This document shows, piece after piece, positions 1 to 8,875 of a stretch of DNA of 64,000 nt. The notes below the pieces were generated by a model, which saw only the letters and a program-made list of their open reading frames with translations, was not told the origin of the DNA and did not search any database. The stretch comes from Thermosphaera aggregans (GTDB taxonomy: Archaea > Thermoproteota > Thermoprotei_A > Sulfolobales > Desulfurococcaceae). The translations under genes were made by a program, and so were the position numbers. Where the stretch lies: NCBI RefSeq assembly GCF_014962245.1, contig NZ_CP063144.1, positions 1,230,582 to 1,294,581 on the forward strand. Reading direction: 5' to 3'. How positions within the stretch are numbered: the first letter of the stretch is position 1; each line of letters begins with the position of its first letter.

Positions 1-112
1 GACCACCAGAGGAAAGGGTCGAGATCGTTTTAAACTTCTTTATAGATCTTCATAATAACCCAGTGATTAGCAGTATCAACAAGTAGTGAATGCTTGTTGA
101 GAGGGTTTGCTT

Positions 113-1399
113 ATGGATATGGGATTCCATCAAGCAATAGGTGCTCTACTAGTATTACTGATTATCCTACCCTTAGTCGCTAGGACAAGGCTTCTCAGAA
201 TCCCTATTTGGAGCTTCATGGCTTTCGCATCATTTATTAGTGTTTTAACAGAGCTTGTCTCATTGGATGAGCTCGGGGTTATAATCGACTTAAATGTCAT
301 TCTCTTCCTGATCGGAATGTTTAGCATAGTCGGACTTGCAGAATCCTCGGGGCTTTTAGAGTATATTTCCTACGCGTTCATCTCGAGGTTTAGAAGCCGA
401 TACGGCTTAATCCTCGGCTCCTCAATTCTCTACGGACTACTCGCCGCGTTCACCGTGAACGATACCGTGGCCTTGATGGGGCCTCCTATCGCGTACACGG
501 TGGCAAGAGTCGCTCAAACACCGCTATCCTTCTCATTTATACTGCTCGCCTTCTCCTTAACGATAGGCTCAGTAATGACGCCTATAGGGAACCCTCAGAA
601 CATGTTGATAAGCATTAACAGCGGCCTTCAAGCCCCTTTCCCAGTCTTCATGTACTATTTAACAATCCCCACGCTTGTAAACCTTATCGTAACCCCGCTA
701 CTCTTGATAAAAATCTATGGTATTAGAAATGAGAGAATTGAGATAGCCTCAATACCATCAGAGTACTTGAGATCTAGGAGGGATGCTGTGCTAGCCCTTG
801 TCGGACTGGTTACAGCGATCATCGCACTTGTAGTCAACGATTTCCTAGCCTTGTACGGGATGCCTCATATCAGCGAGAAGGGTTTCATCCCATTCGTTAT
901 CGCGGCAGGAATTTACATATTCACGACAAGCCCTCGGGAATCGCTTTTAAGGGTTGACTGGGGCACTGTAATGTTTTTCATAACCATGTTCATCACTACA
1001 GAAGGAATTTGGAGGAGCGGGATTATTCAGCCTGTTTTAAACCTTCTGTCCCTCGGGGGCTGCGGCTCCACTTTATCAATAGCCTCGATAACTCTCTCAT
1101 CACTACTGATAAGCCAGGTTCTCAGCAACGTGCCTTTTGTCAACCTGTATATTGGTTATTTGAAAAACATTGGGTGTACAGGAAGCAGTATTCCTGAATG
1201 GCTAGCTCTTGCCTCTATGTCTACCATAGCTGGAAACCTTATGCCGCTTGGCGCTGCATCTAACATAATCATTATGGAGTACCTTGAGTCGAGATACAAG
1301 ACTACCTTGTCCTTCAAGGAGTTTGTCAGGGCCGGGGTACTGGTGACGGTGGTGAACACCCTGATATACTATCTTTTCCTATTACCTCTCACCATTTGA
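113..1399 (+). CDS. ArsB/CitM-superfamily ion transporter
   Basis: Integral membrane protein of about 428 residues with roughly ten to twelve hydrophobic segments. The two halves each carry the asparagine-containing re-entrant loops typical of the ion-transporter superfamily that includes ArsB, NhaD and SLC13: FTVNDTVALMGPP and GSVMTPIGNPQN in the first half, SNVPFVNLY and LGAASNIIIMEY in the second. The family exports arsenite or moves Na+, citrate or other anions; the substrate cannot be read from the sequence. A TTG at 107 is in frame, but the GAGGG at 101-105 sits seven bases before ATG 113, so I chose ATG 113. It stands alone before the replication block. Confidence 0.8.
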   Translation: MDMGFHQAIGALLVLLIILPLVARTRLLRIPIWSFMAFASFISVLTELVSLDELGVIIDLNVILFLIGMFSIVGLAESSGLLEYISYAFISRFRSRYGLILGSSILYGLLAAFTVNDTVALMGPPIAYTVARVAQTPLSFSFILLAFSLTIGSVMTPIGNPQNMLISINSGLQAPFPVFMYYLTIPTLVNLIVTPLLLIKIYGIRNERIEIASIPSEYLRSRRDAVLALVGLVTAIIALVVNDFLALYGMPHISEKGFIPFVIAAGIYIFTTSPRESLLRVDWGTVMFFITMFITTEGIWRSGIIQPVLNLLSLGGCGSTLSIASITLSSLLISQVLSNVPFVNLYIGYLKNIGCTGSSIPEWLALASMSTIAGNLMPLGAASNIIIMEYLESRYKTTLSFKEFVRAGVLVTVVNTLIYYLFLLPLTI

Positions 1400-1574
1400 G
1401 CGTAGCACACGGTTGTTTAAGGCTTGAAGGACGCTAAAGCTGTAGGATCGGTCACGTGTGAGGAATTTGTTTCAAGGTTAAGTATTTCCATGCGGTAATA
1501 TAGTGTAATAGAGATGGTTTAACGGGAAACCAGCCAGGTCGGAGGGAGGATCGCGCACGGAAAACCCTGTTTTA
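1400..1574. other. Intergenic region upstream of the cdc6 block; weak origin candidate
   Basis: This 175-bp gap holds several GGAAA(C)-containing stretches: GGGAAACC near 1525, a reversed TTTCCATG near 1490, and CGGAAAAC near 1558. A purine-rich run GGAGGGAGG lies near 1541. These loosely recall origin recognition boxes, whose crenarchaeal core is CCAGTGGAAAC followed by a G-string, but no copy matches that core exactly. It precedes the THUMP/cdc6 pair. An origin here is possible, not shown. Confidence 0.2.
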
Positions 1575-2057
1575 TTGGTTACATGTAGGCAGGGATGCGA
1601 TGAGTGGTGTGAGGAAGAGGTAGGTAATATTGTCTTCAGGAAAGACCCTGAGCTGAGGATTGAGAAAACCCCGTATCCAGGAGTACTACTAGTGTATAGT
1701 AGGGTTTTGACACCAGATAGGGCTTACAGAGCAGTGGTTTTCAGGGAGTACGGGTTTGTAGAAAACATTATACCTGTGCAGTGCACTGGTTTGATTGAAG
1801 ACTTCGACCGCTTCCTCCAGTGCGTGGACGGCCTGCTCCAGGGTCTCCGAATGGTTAAGTTGAAACTACGGGTGAGAGGGGTGAGAGGTTACAGCGAAGC
1901 CTTATGGAGCAGGCTTAAAAACTTTCTGAAGGAGAGAGGTGTCGAGCACTCGCCTGAATCCCCGACCTGCCTCTTCATTGAAACCGTTGGTCTCAACCTC
2001 TACGGTGGATTAGGGTATTGTGAACCGGTTTTTAAATATCGTGTGGAATATAGATAA
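1575..2057 (+). CDS. Conserved archaeal protein, probable THUMP-type RNA-binding domain
   Basis: A 160-residue protein with an N-terminal cysteine cluster (C4, C8, C12 in TCRQGCDEWCEEE), then FREYGFVENIIPVQC and KLKLRVRGVRGYSEALW, and a C-terminal LFIETVGLNLYGGLGY strand-rich part. The pattern of RVRG(V)RG followed by the helix around the ALWSRLKNFL segment and an ET/EVxxxxLYxG ending resembles archaeal THUMP-domain proteins that bind tRNA. That assignment is from memory of the family, not a search. The start is TTG 1575; no ATG lies in frame nearby. It ends 14 bp before cdc6 and may be co-transcribed with it. Confidence 0.55.
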   Translation: MVTCRQGCDEWCEEEVGNIVFRKDPELRIEKTPYPGVLLVYSRVLTPDRAYRAVVFREYGFVENIIPVQCTGLIEDFDRFLQCVDGLLQGLRMVKLKLRVRGVRGYSEALWSRLKNFLKERGVEHSPESPTCLFIETVGLNLYGGLGYCEPVFKYRVEYR

Positions 2058-2071
2058 GTGAAAGTTTCGGC

Positions 2072-3319
2072 GTGGTTTCCTTGGAGAACAAGGATACGTG
2101 GAAGATCATTGAGGAGGAGCTTGAAAAACCGAGCATTTTCAAAAGCCGTGAAAGCCTATCTCCCGAGTACATACCAGGCCAGCTTCCGCACAGGGATAAG
2201 GAGCTGAAAGCTCTTGCAAGCTACTTCAAGCACTTGGTCACAACCCCGGGTTCCATCTCTCAGAGAGTATTGATAACCGGGAGAATTGGAACGGGTAAAA
2301 CCGCTTTAGCCAAGGTTTTCGGCAGGGATTTCACCCGGCTTGCCGCTGAGAAAGGGTATAAGGTGAGATACGCGCACGTTAACTGTCACAGGAATAGAAG
2401 CCTTTACAACGTTATAGCCGATATTGGAAGACAACTAGATGTTCCGGTACCGCCTAGGGGGCTCTCAAGCAAGGAGATGTACGATCTCATCCTAAACCAC
2501 CTGGACGAGAGGGATGAGTACGCTGTCATAACTCTAGATGAATTCCACTACTTCGCCAACATATCCGGGCCAGACGCGGTTTACTTCATAGTGAGAACGT
2601 ACGACGCGGAGGAATTGTTTAGGAGGCTAAACTTCATCTTCATAGCCATAGACCCTGTGAAACTAGGCTTCCTCGACCCCACAACGGAGGGGTATCTGCT
2701 GAGACACTTGGTGAAGCTGAATCCTTACACTTCTCAACAATTATTCGACATTCTAAAGTACAGGGCGGGTGAATCAATGTATGAGGGAAGCTACGATGAT
2801 GAAGTATTAAAATTCATCGCGGACTTCGAAGGCTGGGATAAGGGTGGGGGAGGAAACGCCAGGCATGCATTAGAAATACTTCACGTAGCCGGCAGCTCTG
2901 CTGAAGCTGAGGGGAGGAGCCGGATAACCATCGAGGATGTTAGGAAGGCTATAATGAGTACTTCGAGAGAAATACTAACCGTGAGCGAAGCCATAAGGGA
3001 CAGCCCGATTCACGAACTACTCATACTTCTCAGCATTGTAAAGCTTCTCAGGAAAACCGGTCGAAGCGAGCTGAAAATGGGGGAGGTTGAGGACGAGTAC
3101 AATGCTGTGTGTGAATTCTATGGCGAGGTGCCGAGGAAGCATACCCAGGTTTACGAGTACGTTATGAACCTGAGCCGGGCGGGCATTATACAAGCACGTT
3201 CAAGCGGGAAGGGCCAGAGAGGAAGGTCAACCTTAATAACCCTGCCCTACGGCCCTCTCGACGTTTTGGAAAGATACCTTGACGAGTTGATTAGAAAGAA
3301 GATTCAGCTAGGGCTTTAA
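2072..3319 (+). CDS. cdc6: Orc1/Cdc6 family replication initiator
   Basis: A 415-residue AAA+ ATPase of the archaeal Orc1/Cdc6 family, which binds origin boxes and loads MCM. The Walker A motif GRIGTGKTA is near residue 70, Walker B is ITLDEFHYF near residue 153, and sensor 2 is GNARHALEIL near residue 267. A C-terminal winged helix follows (about 310-415). Length is normal for the family. The start is GTG 2072; TTG 2081 is an alternative. Its 3' end overlaps that of the convergent rfcL gene by four bases. The company of clamp loader, GINS and MCM genes supports a genuine replication role over a generic AAA protein. Confidence 0.88.
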   Translation: MVSLENKDTWKIIEEELEKPSIFKSRESLSPEYIPGQLPHRDKELKALASYFKHLVTTPGSISQRVLITGRIGTGKTALAKVFGRDFTRLAAEKGYKVRYAHVNCHRNRSLYNVIADIGRQLDVPVPPRGLSSKEMYDLILNHLDERDEYAVITLDEFHYFANISGPDAVYFIVRTYDAEELFRRLNFIFIAIDPVKLGFLDPTTEGYLLRHLVKLNPYTSQQLFDILKYRAGESMYEGSYDDEVLKFIADFEGWDKGGGGNARHALEILHVAGSSAEAEGRSRITIEDVRKAIMSTSREILTVSEAIRDSPIHELLILLSIVKLLRKTGRSELKMGEVEDEYNAVCEFYGEVPRKHTQVYEYVMNLSRAGIIQARSSGKGQRGRSTLITLPYGPLDVLERYLDELIRKKIQLGL

Positions 3320-4608
3320 CCCTCCCTTCTTCTCTCACGCGCCTTCTCGCCCCTCTTCATATAGCCGATTACCTCGGATGCCTTGGACCCTGCTAGCCAA
3401 TTGATGTGTTCCTCGCTCAAGCTGTAGCCTCTCGCAATCCTGGCTGCATACCTTAGATTGTACTTGAAAATCACTTGCAGGTACGGGATCACCTCGGCTT
3501 TAACGGTTGCCTTGCTTGCTAGAAGCCTTGAGGCAAGATGCTCCGCAAGGGCCTCTCTCACCTCTCTCGACCTCCTTGTCTCGCTCAGCTGCCTCTTCCT
3601 GACTGGGGCTCTGAAGGGTTTGAACCTATACTTGTAAACCTTCCTGGCAAAGGCTACGCCAGGCCCCATCATATCATACATGTATGATAAGAGATCCCAT
3701 TGTCCCCTTCTAATTATTCTTCCATAGTAAACATCAGCCCTGCTTAAGGCTTCATAAGCTCTCACCACTTCCTCCGGGTCCTCGTAGTATGTGGGAATGT
3801 GCTCGTTCAGCCAAAGGAATAATTCATCGTAGTCGAGATCGGTTGAAGTGAGAGCGTCTCTCGCCTGGAACAAGTATTTAGCGTTGAACAGCTTCTGCAA
3901 TGCCTCATACGGGGCGTACTGCCTATCCCTGTAGACTACAAAGGATTTAACAAGCTCAAGGGTTATCCTCCCATAGGTTTCCGCGATGGCTTGGAGGTCG
4001 TTGATAGCGCTTCTTAAATCTCCCTCACTCCTCTTCGCGATCTCCCTCAATGCTTCATCGTTGCACTCGATCTTCTCGGCACTACATATCTTCTTCAAAG
4101 CCGCTACGACATTGGTCTCAGTCAATCTCTTCATAGGTATTTCCAGCACGTTTTGGCGGAGCGGTAGAAGATTCTTAGAGTACGGGTTGTTAGCGGTCAT
4201 TACCACCGGGTTCCTGGAAACATTGATCAACTCTATGATTGCTTCAATACCTCCTTCATCAGCCTTCGTGTTAATCCCGTCAACCTCGTCGAGAAGGATT
4301 ATCTTCCTCTTGCTTGCCAAACCCGAGGTCTGTGCAGCAATTCTTGCAATTCCCTCGATATCGCTTTTACGCCGGAAATCGCTCGCGTTCATCTCAAACA
4401 ATTGGTATCCTCTACTACGGGCAACCGCCTCCACCAGGCTGGTTTTCCCGCACCCAGCCGGCCCGTGCAGGAGGGCTGCCTTCTTCTGGCCTGGCTTACC
4501 CCAGTTGTCCAACCAGTTTAGAAAAGCCTGCTTCGCTTCCTCCTGGTTTACAACATCATCTATCGTCTTCGGCCTATACTTAATAATCCATGGGAGTGCT
4601 ATGCTCAA
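3316..4608 (-). CDS. rfcL: Replication factor C large subunit
   Basis: The large subunit of the clamp loader that opens PCNA. It has 430 residues, begins PWIIKYRPKTIDDVVNQE, and shows Walker A HGPAGCGKTSL (about 48-58), Walker B ILLDEVDG (about 104), sensor 1 VMTANNPY (about 135) and sensor 2 GDLRSAIND (about 195). The C-terminal collar follows. The last residues are MKRGEKARERRREG, basic and without an obvious PCNA-interacting QxxhxxFF box, which many archaeal RfcL proteins carry at this end. It lies four bases downstream of rfcS, so the two clamp-loader genes form one transcript. The gene converges on cdc6. Confidence 0.93.
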   Translation of the reverse strand: MSIALPWIIKYRPKTIDDVVNQEEAKQAFLNWLDNWGKPGQKKAALLHGPAGCGKTSLVEAVARSRGYQLFEMNASDFRRKSDIEGIARIAAQTSGLASKRKIILLDEVDGINTKADEGGIEAIIELINVSRNPVVMTANNPYSKNLLPLRQNVLEIPMKRLTETNVVAALKKICSAEKIECNDEALREIAKRSEGDLRSAINDLQAIAETYGRITLELVKSFVVYRDRQYAPYEALQKLFNAKYLFQARDALTSTDLDYDELFLWLNEHIPTYYEDPEEVVRAYEALSRADVYYGRIIRRGQWDLLSYMYDMMGPGVAFARKVYKYRFKPFRAPVRKRQLSETRRSREVREALAEHLASRLLASKATVKAEVIPYLQVIFKYNLRYAARIARGYSLSEEHINWLAGSKASEVIGYMKRGEKARERRREG

Positions 4609-4612
4609 GGCT

Positions 4613-5599
4613 TCACCCTGGCTTAAACTTCTTGCCTATCAAGGCTAGCCTCGCTAAGAGAGTGTTCAACTGTATCTCGTCGTCAGCGCCTTCTACAAGC
4701 CTGAACTGGATCTCGCCTACGAGGTCGGCTATCACGATCTTTATCTCATCAGGAATCTTTATGTCACTGCTGAATATCTCCTTGTGTATTTGCTTGACAA
4801 CGTCTGCCCCGCTTAAACCATAGGTGATCATAAGGGTTCTAAGCTTGTTTCTAGCCTCGGCGAAGTTGCCTGAGAGAGCTAGCTGAATCATCTCGCGAAC
4901 CTCACGGGGGTGTGCGAGCCCGACAACCTTGTAGACGTTCTCAACGGTTGCCTCGCCCAGCGCTGCTGATGCTTGAAGAATGTTTATAGCTCTCCTCATG
5001 TCTCCTTCTGAAAGCTCAAAGATAGTGTTTAACGCGTCTTCATGGCACTTAACCTTTTCATTACTGCATATGTACTTTAATCTTTCAACAACATCCTCCC
5101 TTTTCAACGGGGTAAACCTGAAAACCGCTGTCCTGCTCTGGATGGGCTCTATGATCTTGCTCGGGTAGTTAGCTATCAATATGAATCTCGTTGACGCTGT
5201 GTAAAGCTCCATGAGCCTCCTCAACGCTTGCTGAGCGTCAGCAGTCATGTTATCGGCTTCGTCAAGCAGGATTATTTTGAAAGGCACCTCTCCCATAACA
5301 CGGGTCCTAGCGAACTCTTTAACCTTGCTCCTAATAACCTCTATACCTCTCTCATCCGAAGCATTAAGCTCTAGGATGAACTGCCTGTAATTGTCCCCGT
5401 AGAGATCGTGAGCGAGGCAGTGAGCCATCGTAGTCTTCCCAGTACCCGGGGGGCCGGCGAAAAGCATATGGGGCATGTTCCTGTCTGAAACAAACTTCTT
5501 AAGCCTAGCAACAATCTCCGACTGGTTCACAACCTCGTCCAAAGTCCTCGGCCTATATTTTTCGGTCCAGAGAAGCTCTATCTCGCTCAAACACTCCAC
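4613..5599 (-). CDS. rfcS: Replication factor C small subunit
   Basis: The 328-residue small subunit, four copies of which pair with RfcL in the archaeal clamp loader. It starts with the RFC box LWTEKYRPRTLDEVVNQ. Walker A is GPPGTGKTTMA (about 49-59), Walker B is ILLDEADNM (about 112), and the Ser-Arg-Cys-type arginine finger lies in IQSRTAVFRF (about 153, here SRT). Sensor 2 GDMRRAINIL is near 198. The gene is divergent from gins23, with only 44 bp between the start codons, which must hold both promoters; TATAATAA at 5629-5636 can serve gins23. Confidence 0.95.
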   Translation of the reverse strand: MECLSEIELLWTEKYRPRTLDEVVNQSEIVARLKKFVSDRNMPHMLFAGPPGTGKTTMAHCLAHDLYGDNYRQFILELNASDERGIEVIRSKVKEFARTRVMGEVPFKIILLDEADNMTADAQQALRRLMELYTASTRFILIANYPSKIIEPIQSRTAVFRFTPLKREDVVERLKYICSNEKVKCHEDALNTIFELSEGDMRRAINILQASAALGEATVENVYKVVGLAHPREVREMIQLALSGNFAEARNKLRTLMITYGLSGADVVKQIHKEIFSSDIKIPDEIKIVIADLVGEIQFRLVEGADDEIQLNTLLARLALIGKKFKPG

Positions 5600-5643
5600 C
5601 TCTGGCTCAACGGTTTAAATCCAATCCTATAATAATGGATTGA

Positions 5644-6294
5644 TTGGTAAATAAAGAGATTTCCACAAATCACTGTTTAAGGGCTGTTAAATTGACCGGT
5701 CTACTCGAACTGGTTGAAGAACTGGTTTTCAAGTTCATGAGCAGGGATTTTCAGGAGGAAAGCGTGAAGATTGAAGTCGTATCTGATGGTTTGAAGATTT
5801 TTCTCGAAGAGAGCTACGTGGAGCTGATGAAGGGCTCAGAGTACACTGTGCCCAGGTGGATGGCTTCAAGGCTTGAATCGATGAACGTGTGCAGGGTTAA
5901 GGAGCCGGATGTTACCGTGGAGAAGTTGTCACAGATAGTCTACCTCGAGGAAACCCAGTCGAAGAAGCCGCAACTAACCAAGCTGAACGGGTACTTCTAC
6001 AACAGGTTGAAACAGGTGATCAGCAAGCTCGAGGAAAGCTTGAGAACCAGCCCGGACTGGAGAGCCCAGGCTGAAACACTTAAATCATACAGCGAGTTCT
6101 ACGATGCGTTAACTAGGGAAAGAATTACGAAGATCATTAACCTTCTCAACCTGATGGATATTCCGCAGGATATTAGCGAAAAAATGAGCGAGGAGGAGAA
6201 ACAACTATACCTTGATTTGAAAACCATTCTCAACCTACATCTCAAAAATCTCCGCATGAGGGGTAAGCATGGAGGTTCAATCCTCAAAGGATAA
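5644..6294 (+). CDS. gins23: GINS complex subunit, Gins23 type
   Basis: A 216-residue GINS subunit, part of the CMG-like replicative helicase with MCM and the Cdc45/GAN homologue. The small beta-rich B domain comes first, with YVELMKGSEYTVPRWMASRL at about 58-77. The helical A domain follows (about 115-200) with SEFYDALTRERITKIINLL, the GINS hallmark helix. The B-then-A order marks Gins23 rather than Gins51/15. The start is TTG 5644. Its end overlaps mcm by 26 bp. Linkage of gins23 and mcm is known in Sulfolobus and fits direct Gins23-MCM contact. Confidence 0.85.
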   Translation: MVNKEISTNHCLRAVKLTGLLELVEELVFKFMSRDFQEESVKIEVVSDGLKIFLEESYVELMKGSEYTVPRWMASRLESMNVCRVKEPDVTVEKLSQIVYLEETQSKKPQLTKLNGYFYNRLKQVISKLEESLRTSPDWRAQAETLKSYSEFYDALTRERITKIINLLNLMDIPQDISEKMSEEEKQLYLDLKTILNLHLKNLRMRGKHGGSILKG

Positions 6295-8371
6295 AGAGTT
6301 CGACTCTTTAATAGAGTTTCGCAAATTCCTTGAAAGATTTCAAACCAGGGATGGTGTTGCGAAGTATCAGGAGAGAATAAGACACATGGTCTACATGAAT
6401 CAGAAAAGCCTTGTCATCGACTTCGACGATATCATCCTTTTCAACAGGGAGCTCGCCAGGTTCATCTCCGAGAATCCTGACAAGGGTTTAGAAATCGCGA
6501 GTCAAGCTATTATGGAGATAATGAGGAAGAGCTACCCTGAGTATGCTGAAACTGTTGAGAAATTCTACCCTAGATTCCGCAACCCTCCAAGGATTTTCAA
6601 AATAAGAGAGCTGAACAGCGAGCACATCGGCAAGCTCGTCGCTCTCGAAGGAATCGTTACAAGAGTCTCAAGAGTGGAGGCTAGGATTGTTAAAGCATAC
6701 TATAGGCATGTGGACCCGGATACTGGGGAGTTGCATGAATTCCTCTATCCTGAGAAAGGAGAGATGGGGGAGAGGCTTGAAAGACCTCCCTACTGCTTAC
6801 ATTGTCACCGCCCAGTTAGATTGGAGCTTGTGCCGGAGAAAAGCAAATTCATAGATTGGCAGAAAATAGTGGTTCAGGAGAAGCCTGAGGAGATACCGCC
6901 CGGCCAGATGCCCAGGAGCGTTGAAGTCATTCTAACCGGGGACTTAATCGATGTCGCAAGGCCGGGGGACAGGGTGATCGTTACCGGGGTGCTAAGGGTA
7001 GCCCCTATAGCCTCCCTCCAGAAACCGATCGGGCTTAAACCATTATTCTCCTTCTACGTGGACGCTAACCATGTTGATGTTCAGCAGAAGATTCTCGAGG
7101 AGATAGAGATTACAAGGGAGGATGAGGAGAAGATTAAGGAGCTTGCCAGAGACCCGTGGATCAGGGAGAAGATCATTGCGAGCATTGCCCCAGGAATATA
7201 TGGGCACTGGGATGTGAAGGAAGCCATAGCCCTCCTCCTATTCGGCGGTGTTCCCAAGATCATGGAGGACGGGACTAGGATAAGGGGAGATATACACGTC
7301 CTACTCGTAGGCGACCCCGGCACTGCTAAATCCCAGCTCCTACAGTATACTTCAAGAATTGCTCCCCGAGGATTATACACCAGCGGTAAGGGATCCACTG
7401 CCGCCGGCTTAACCGCGACAGTGTTAAGGGAGAAGACCACAGGCGAGTACTATCTTGAAGCAGGTGCGCTTGTGATAGCGGATGGGGGAGTAGCATGCAT
7501 CGATGAAATAGATAAGATGAGGGAGGAGGATAGGAGCGCTATTCACGAAGCCCTTGAACAGCAGACCGTCAGCATAGCCAAGGCTGGGATAGTGGCAAGG
7601 CTTAACGCAAGGGCCTCTGTCTTGGCCGCCGGCAACCCTAAGTTTGGAAGATATGATTTAACCCAGCCTGTCAGCAAGAACATTGATCTCCCTCCAACAA
7701 TCCTCTCAAGGTTTGACCTGATATTCGTCATCCAGGATATTCCGAACAAGGAAAGGGATAGGTTGCTGGCGAAGCACATACTAGAGGTTCACAGCGATAT
7801 TGAGAAGGCGAGGCCTCAGATCGATCCTCAACTTCTGAAAAAATATGTTAGCTACGCGAGAAGATATATAAGACCCCAGCTGACGCCTGAGGCTAAGAAG
7901 CTGCTTGAAGACTTCTACGTCAGCATGAGAATGGCATCGGTGCCAGCGGAGGCTGGGAAGCCGACCGCGATCGCGATAACCCCGAGGCAGCTTGAAGCAT
8001 TGATAAGGCTTACCGAAGCCCATGCTAAAATGGCTTTGAAGCAGAAGGCAACCGAGGAGGATGCTCAGGAAGCAATCAGGCTTACGCTTAACACCCTTGT
8101 CAAAGTAGGATACGATATTGAATCCAAAACTCTGGACATAGATATTTTGGAGACAGGCATTTCGGCTGCGAGAAGAGAGAAGATAAAGGCTTTGAAAGCA
8201 TTCATGGATCAGCTGCTGGATGAGGTAGGCGAGATAGAGAGAAGTGAGCTCGTTAAGAAGGCTGTGGAGAAAGGCTTTGACAGGGAGCTCGTGCTCGAAC
8301 AGATTCAGAAGCTGATTCAAAGCGGAGAATACTACATGCCGAGGCCGGGGAAGCTGTCCAGGGTGAAGTAA
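6269..8371 (+). CDS. mcm: MCM replicative helicase
   Basis: A 700-residue minichromosome maintenance helicase, which unwinds DNA 3'-5' as a hexamer. The N-terminal domain spans about 1-270, with a zinc region around 147-179. The ATPase has Walker A GDPGTAKS (348-355), Walker B IDEIDK (411-416), sensor 1 AAGNPKFG, and the arginine finger LSRFDLIF. A C-terminal winged helix spans about 630-700. The zinc site keeps C176 and C179 and has H147. The cysteine found between the H and C pairs in Sulfolobus MCM is missing; H156 lies nearby. The ATG at 6269 is preceded by GGGG and lies inside gins23. Confidence 0.96.
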   Translation: MEVQSSKDKEFDSLIEFRKFLERFQTRDGVAKYQERIRHMVYMNQKSLVIDFDDIILFNRELARFISENPDKGLEIASQAIMEIMRKSYPEYAETVEKFYPRFRNPPRIFKIRELNSEHIGKLVALEGIVTRVSRVEARIVKAYYRHVDPDTGELHEFLYPEKGEMGERLERPPYCLHCHRPVRLELVPEKSKFIDWQKIVVQEKPEEIPPGQMPRSVEVILTGDLIDVARPGDRVIVTGVLRVAPIASLQKPIGLKPLFSFYVDANHVDVQQKILEEIEITREDEEKIKELARDPWIREKIIASIAPGIYGHWDVKEAIALLLFGGVPKIMEDGTRIRGDIHVLLVGDPGTAKSQLLQYTSRIAPRGLYTSGKGSTAAGLTATVLREKTTGEYYLEAGALVIADGGVACIDEIDKMREEDRSAIHEALEQQTVSIAKAGIVARLNARASVLAAGNPKFGRYDLTQPVSKNIDLPPTILSRFDLIFVIQDIPNKERDRLLAKHILEVHSDIEKARPQIDPQLLKKYVSYARRYIRPQLTPEAKKLLEDFYVSMRMASVPAEAGKPTAIAITPRQLEALIRLTEAHAKMALKQKATEEDAQEAIRLTLNTLVKVGYDIESKTLDIDILETGISAARREKIKALKAFMDQLLDEVGEIERSELVKKAVEKGFDRELVLEQIQKLIQSGEYYMPRPGKLSRVK

Positions 8372-8549
8372 GGGATTTAGATTAAGCGAGAAAGAGTTCA
8401 GCACCAGGCCTCACGGTTTTCCATACTCATCAACCAATGTTTCAGCTAGACCTGTTGAGGTAATCCACGTGAATGGTTTCCTGCTTGCTTAACTATAACT
8501 ATGCATTTGGATAATTGAAAAGTGCCAAGCATTATTCCTGGAGACGCTA

Positions 8550-8837
8550 TCACCCTCCGTGTAGAGGGGGCAGAATATCTACAACATCACCATCATTCAC
8601 CACTGCAGTGTCCCCGCCTAGGAACATTACATGCCTTCCATTTACGAGTATGGTTAAGCCCTTAACTTCTATTCTTTCATCACGGATAGTGATGAACTCG
8701 TTGAGGGGTGGATGTATTCTCAAAATCTCCTTGATTAAGTCAATAAGAATCAAGGAATGGTTTTTAGGCTCGAGCGCTAATACCTCTCTTCCTGCAACAT
8801 CTTTAAGAGCACCGTAGAGACGTACTATGATTGTCAT
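8550..8837 (-). CDS. MoaD/ThiS-like sulfur carrier, paired with AOR 1
   Basis: A 95-residue beta-grasp protein. It begins with the strand MTIIVRLYGALKDVAG and ends in a free diglycine, DVVDILPPLHGG, the site that MoeB/E1-like enzymes adenylate and load with sulfur. MoaD makes the dithiolene of molybdopterin/tungstopterin, so a role in the cofactor of the neighbouring AOR is likely. It lies 38 bp downstream of the AOR gene on the same strand, hence probably one operon. A general MoaD function for the whole cell, or a ThiS/TtuB-like role, cannot be excluded. Confidence 0.8.
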   Translation of the reverse strand: MTIIVRLYGALKDVAGREVLALEPKNHSLILIDLIKEILRIHPPLNEFITIRDERIEVKGLTILVNGRHVMFLGGDTAVVNDGDVVDILPPLHGG

Positions 8838-8875
8838 TAAACCAGCCCGAGCCCGATCTATTAGGGTGTGAAAAA

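Noticed and set aside
3986-4648. A 220-codon open frame on the plus strand, antisense to rfcL
   Set aside because: It is the mirror of a clearly real gene, has no recognisable domain or ribosome site, and its composition follows the codon bias of rfcL.
7781-8404. A 207-codon open frame antisense to the end of mcm
   Set aside because: It lies almost wholly opposite conserved MCM sequence and shows no family features.
8428-8445. Box C-like TTGATGA and box D-like CTGA on the minus strand in the mcm-moaD gap
   Set aside because: The order and spacing do not fit a C/D-box guide RNA (no matching D' and C' pair), so no ncRNA is called.
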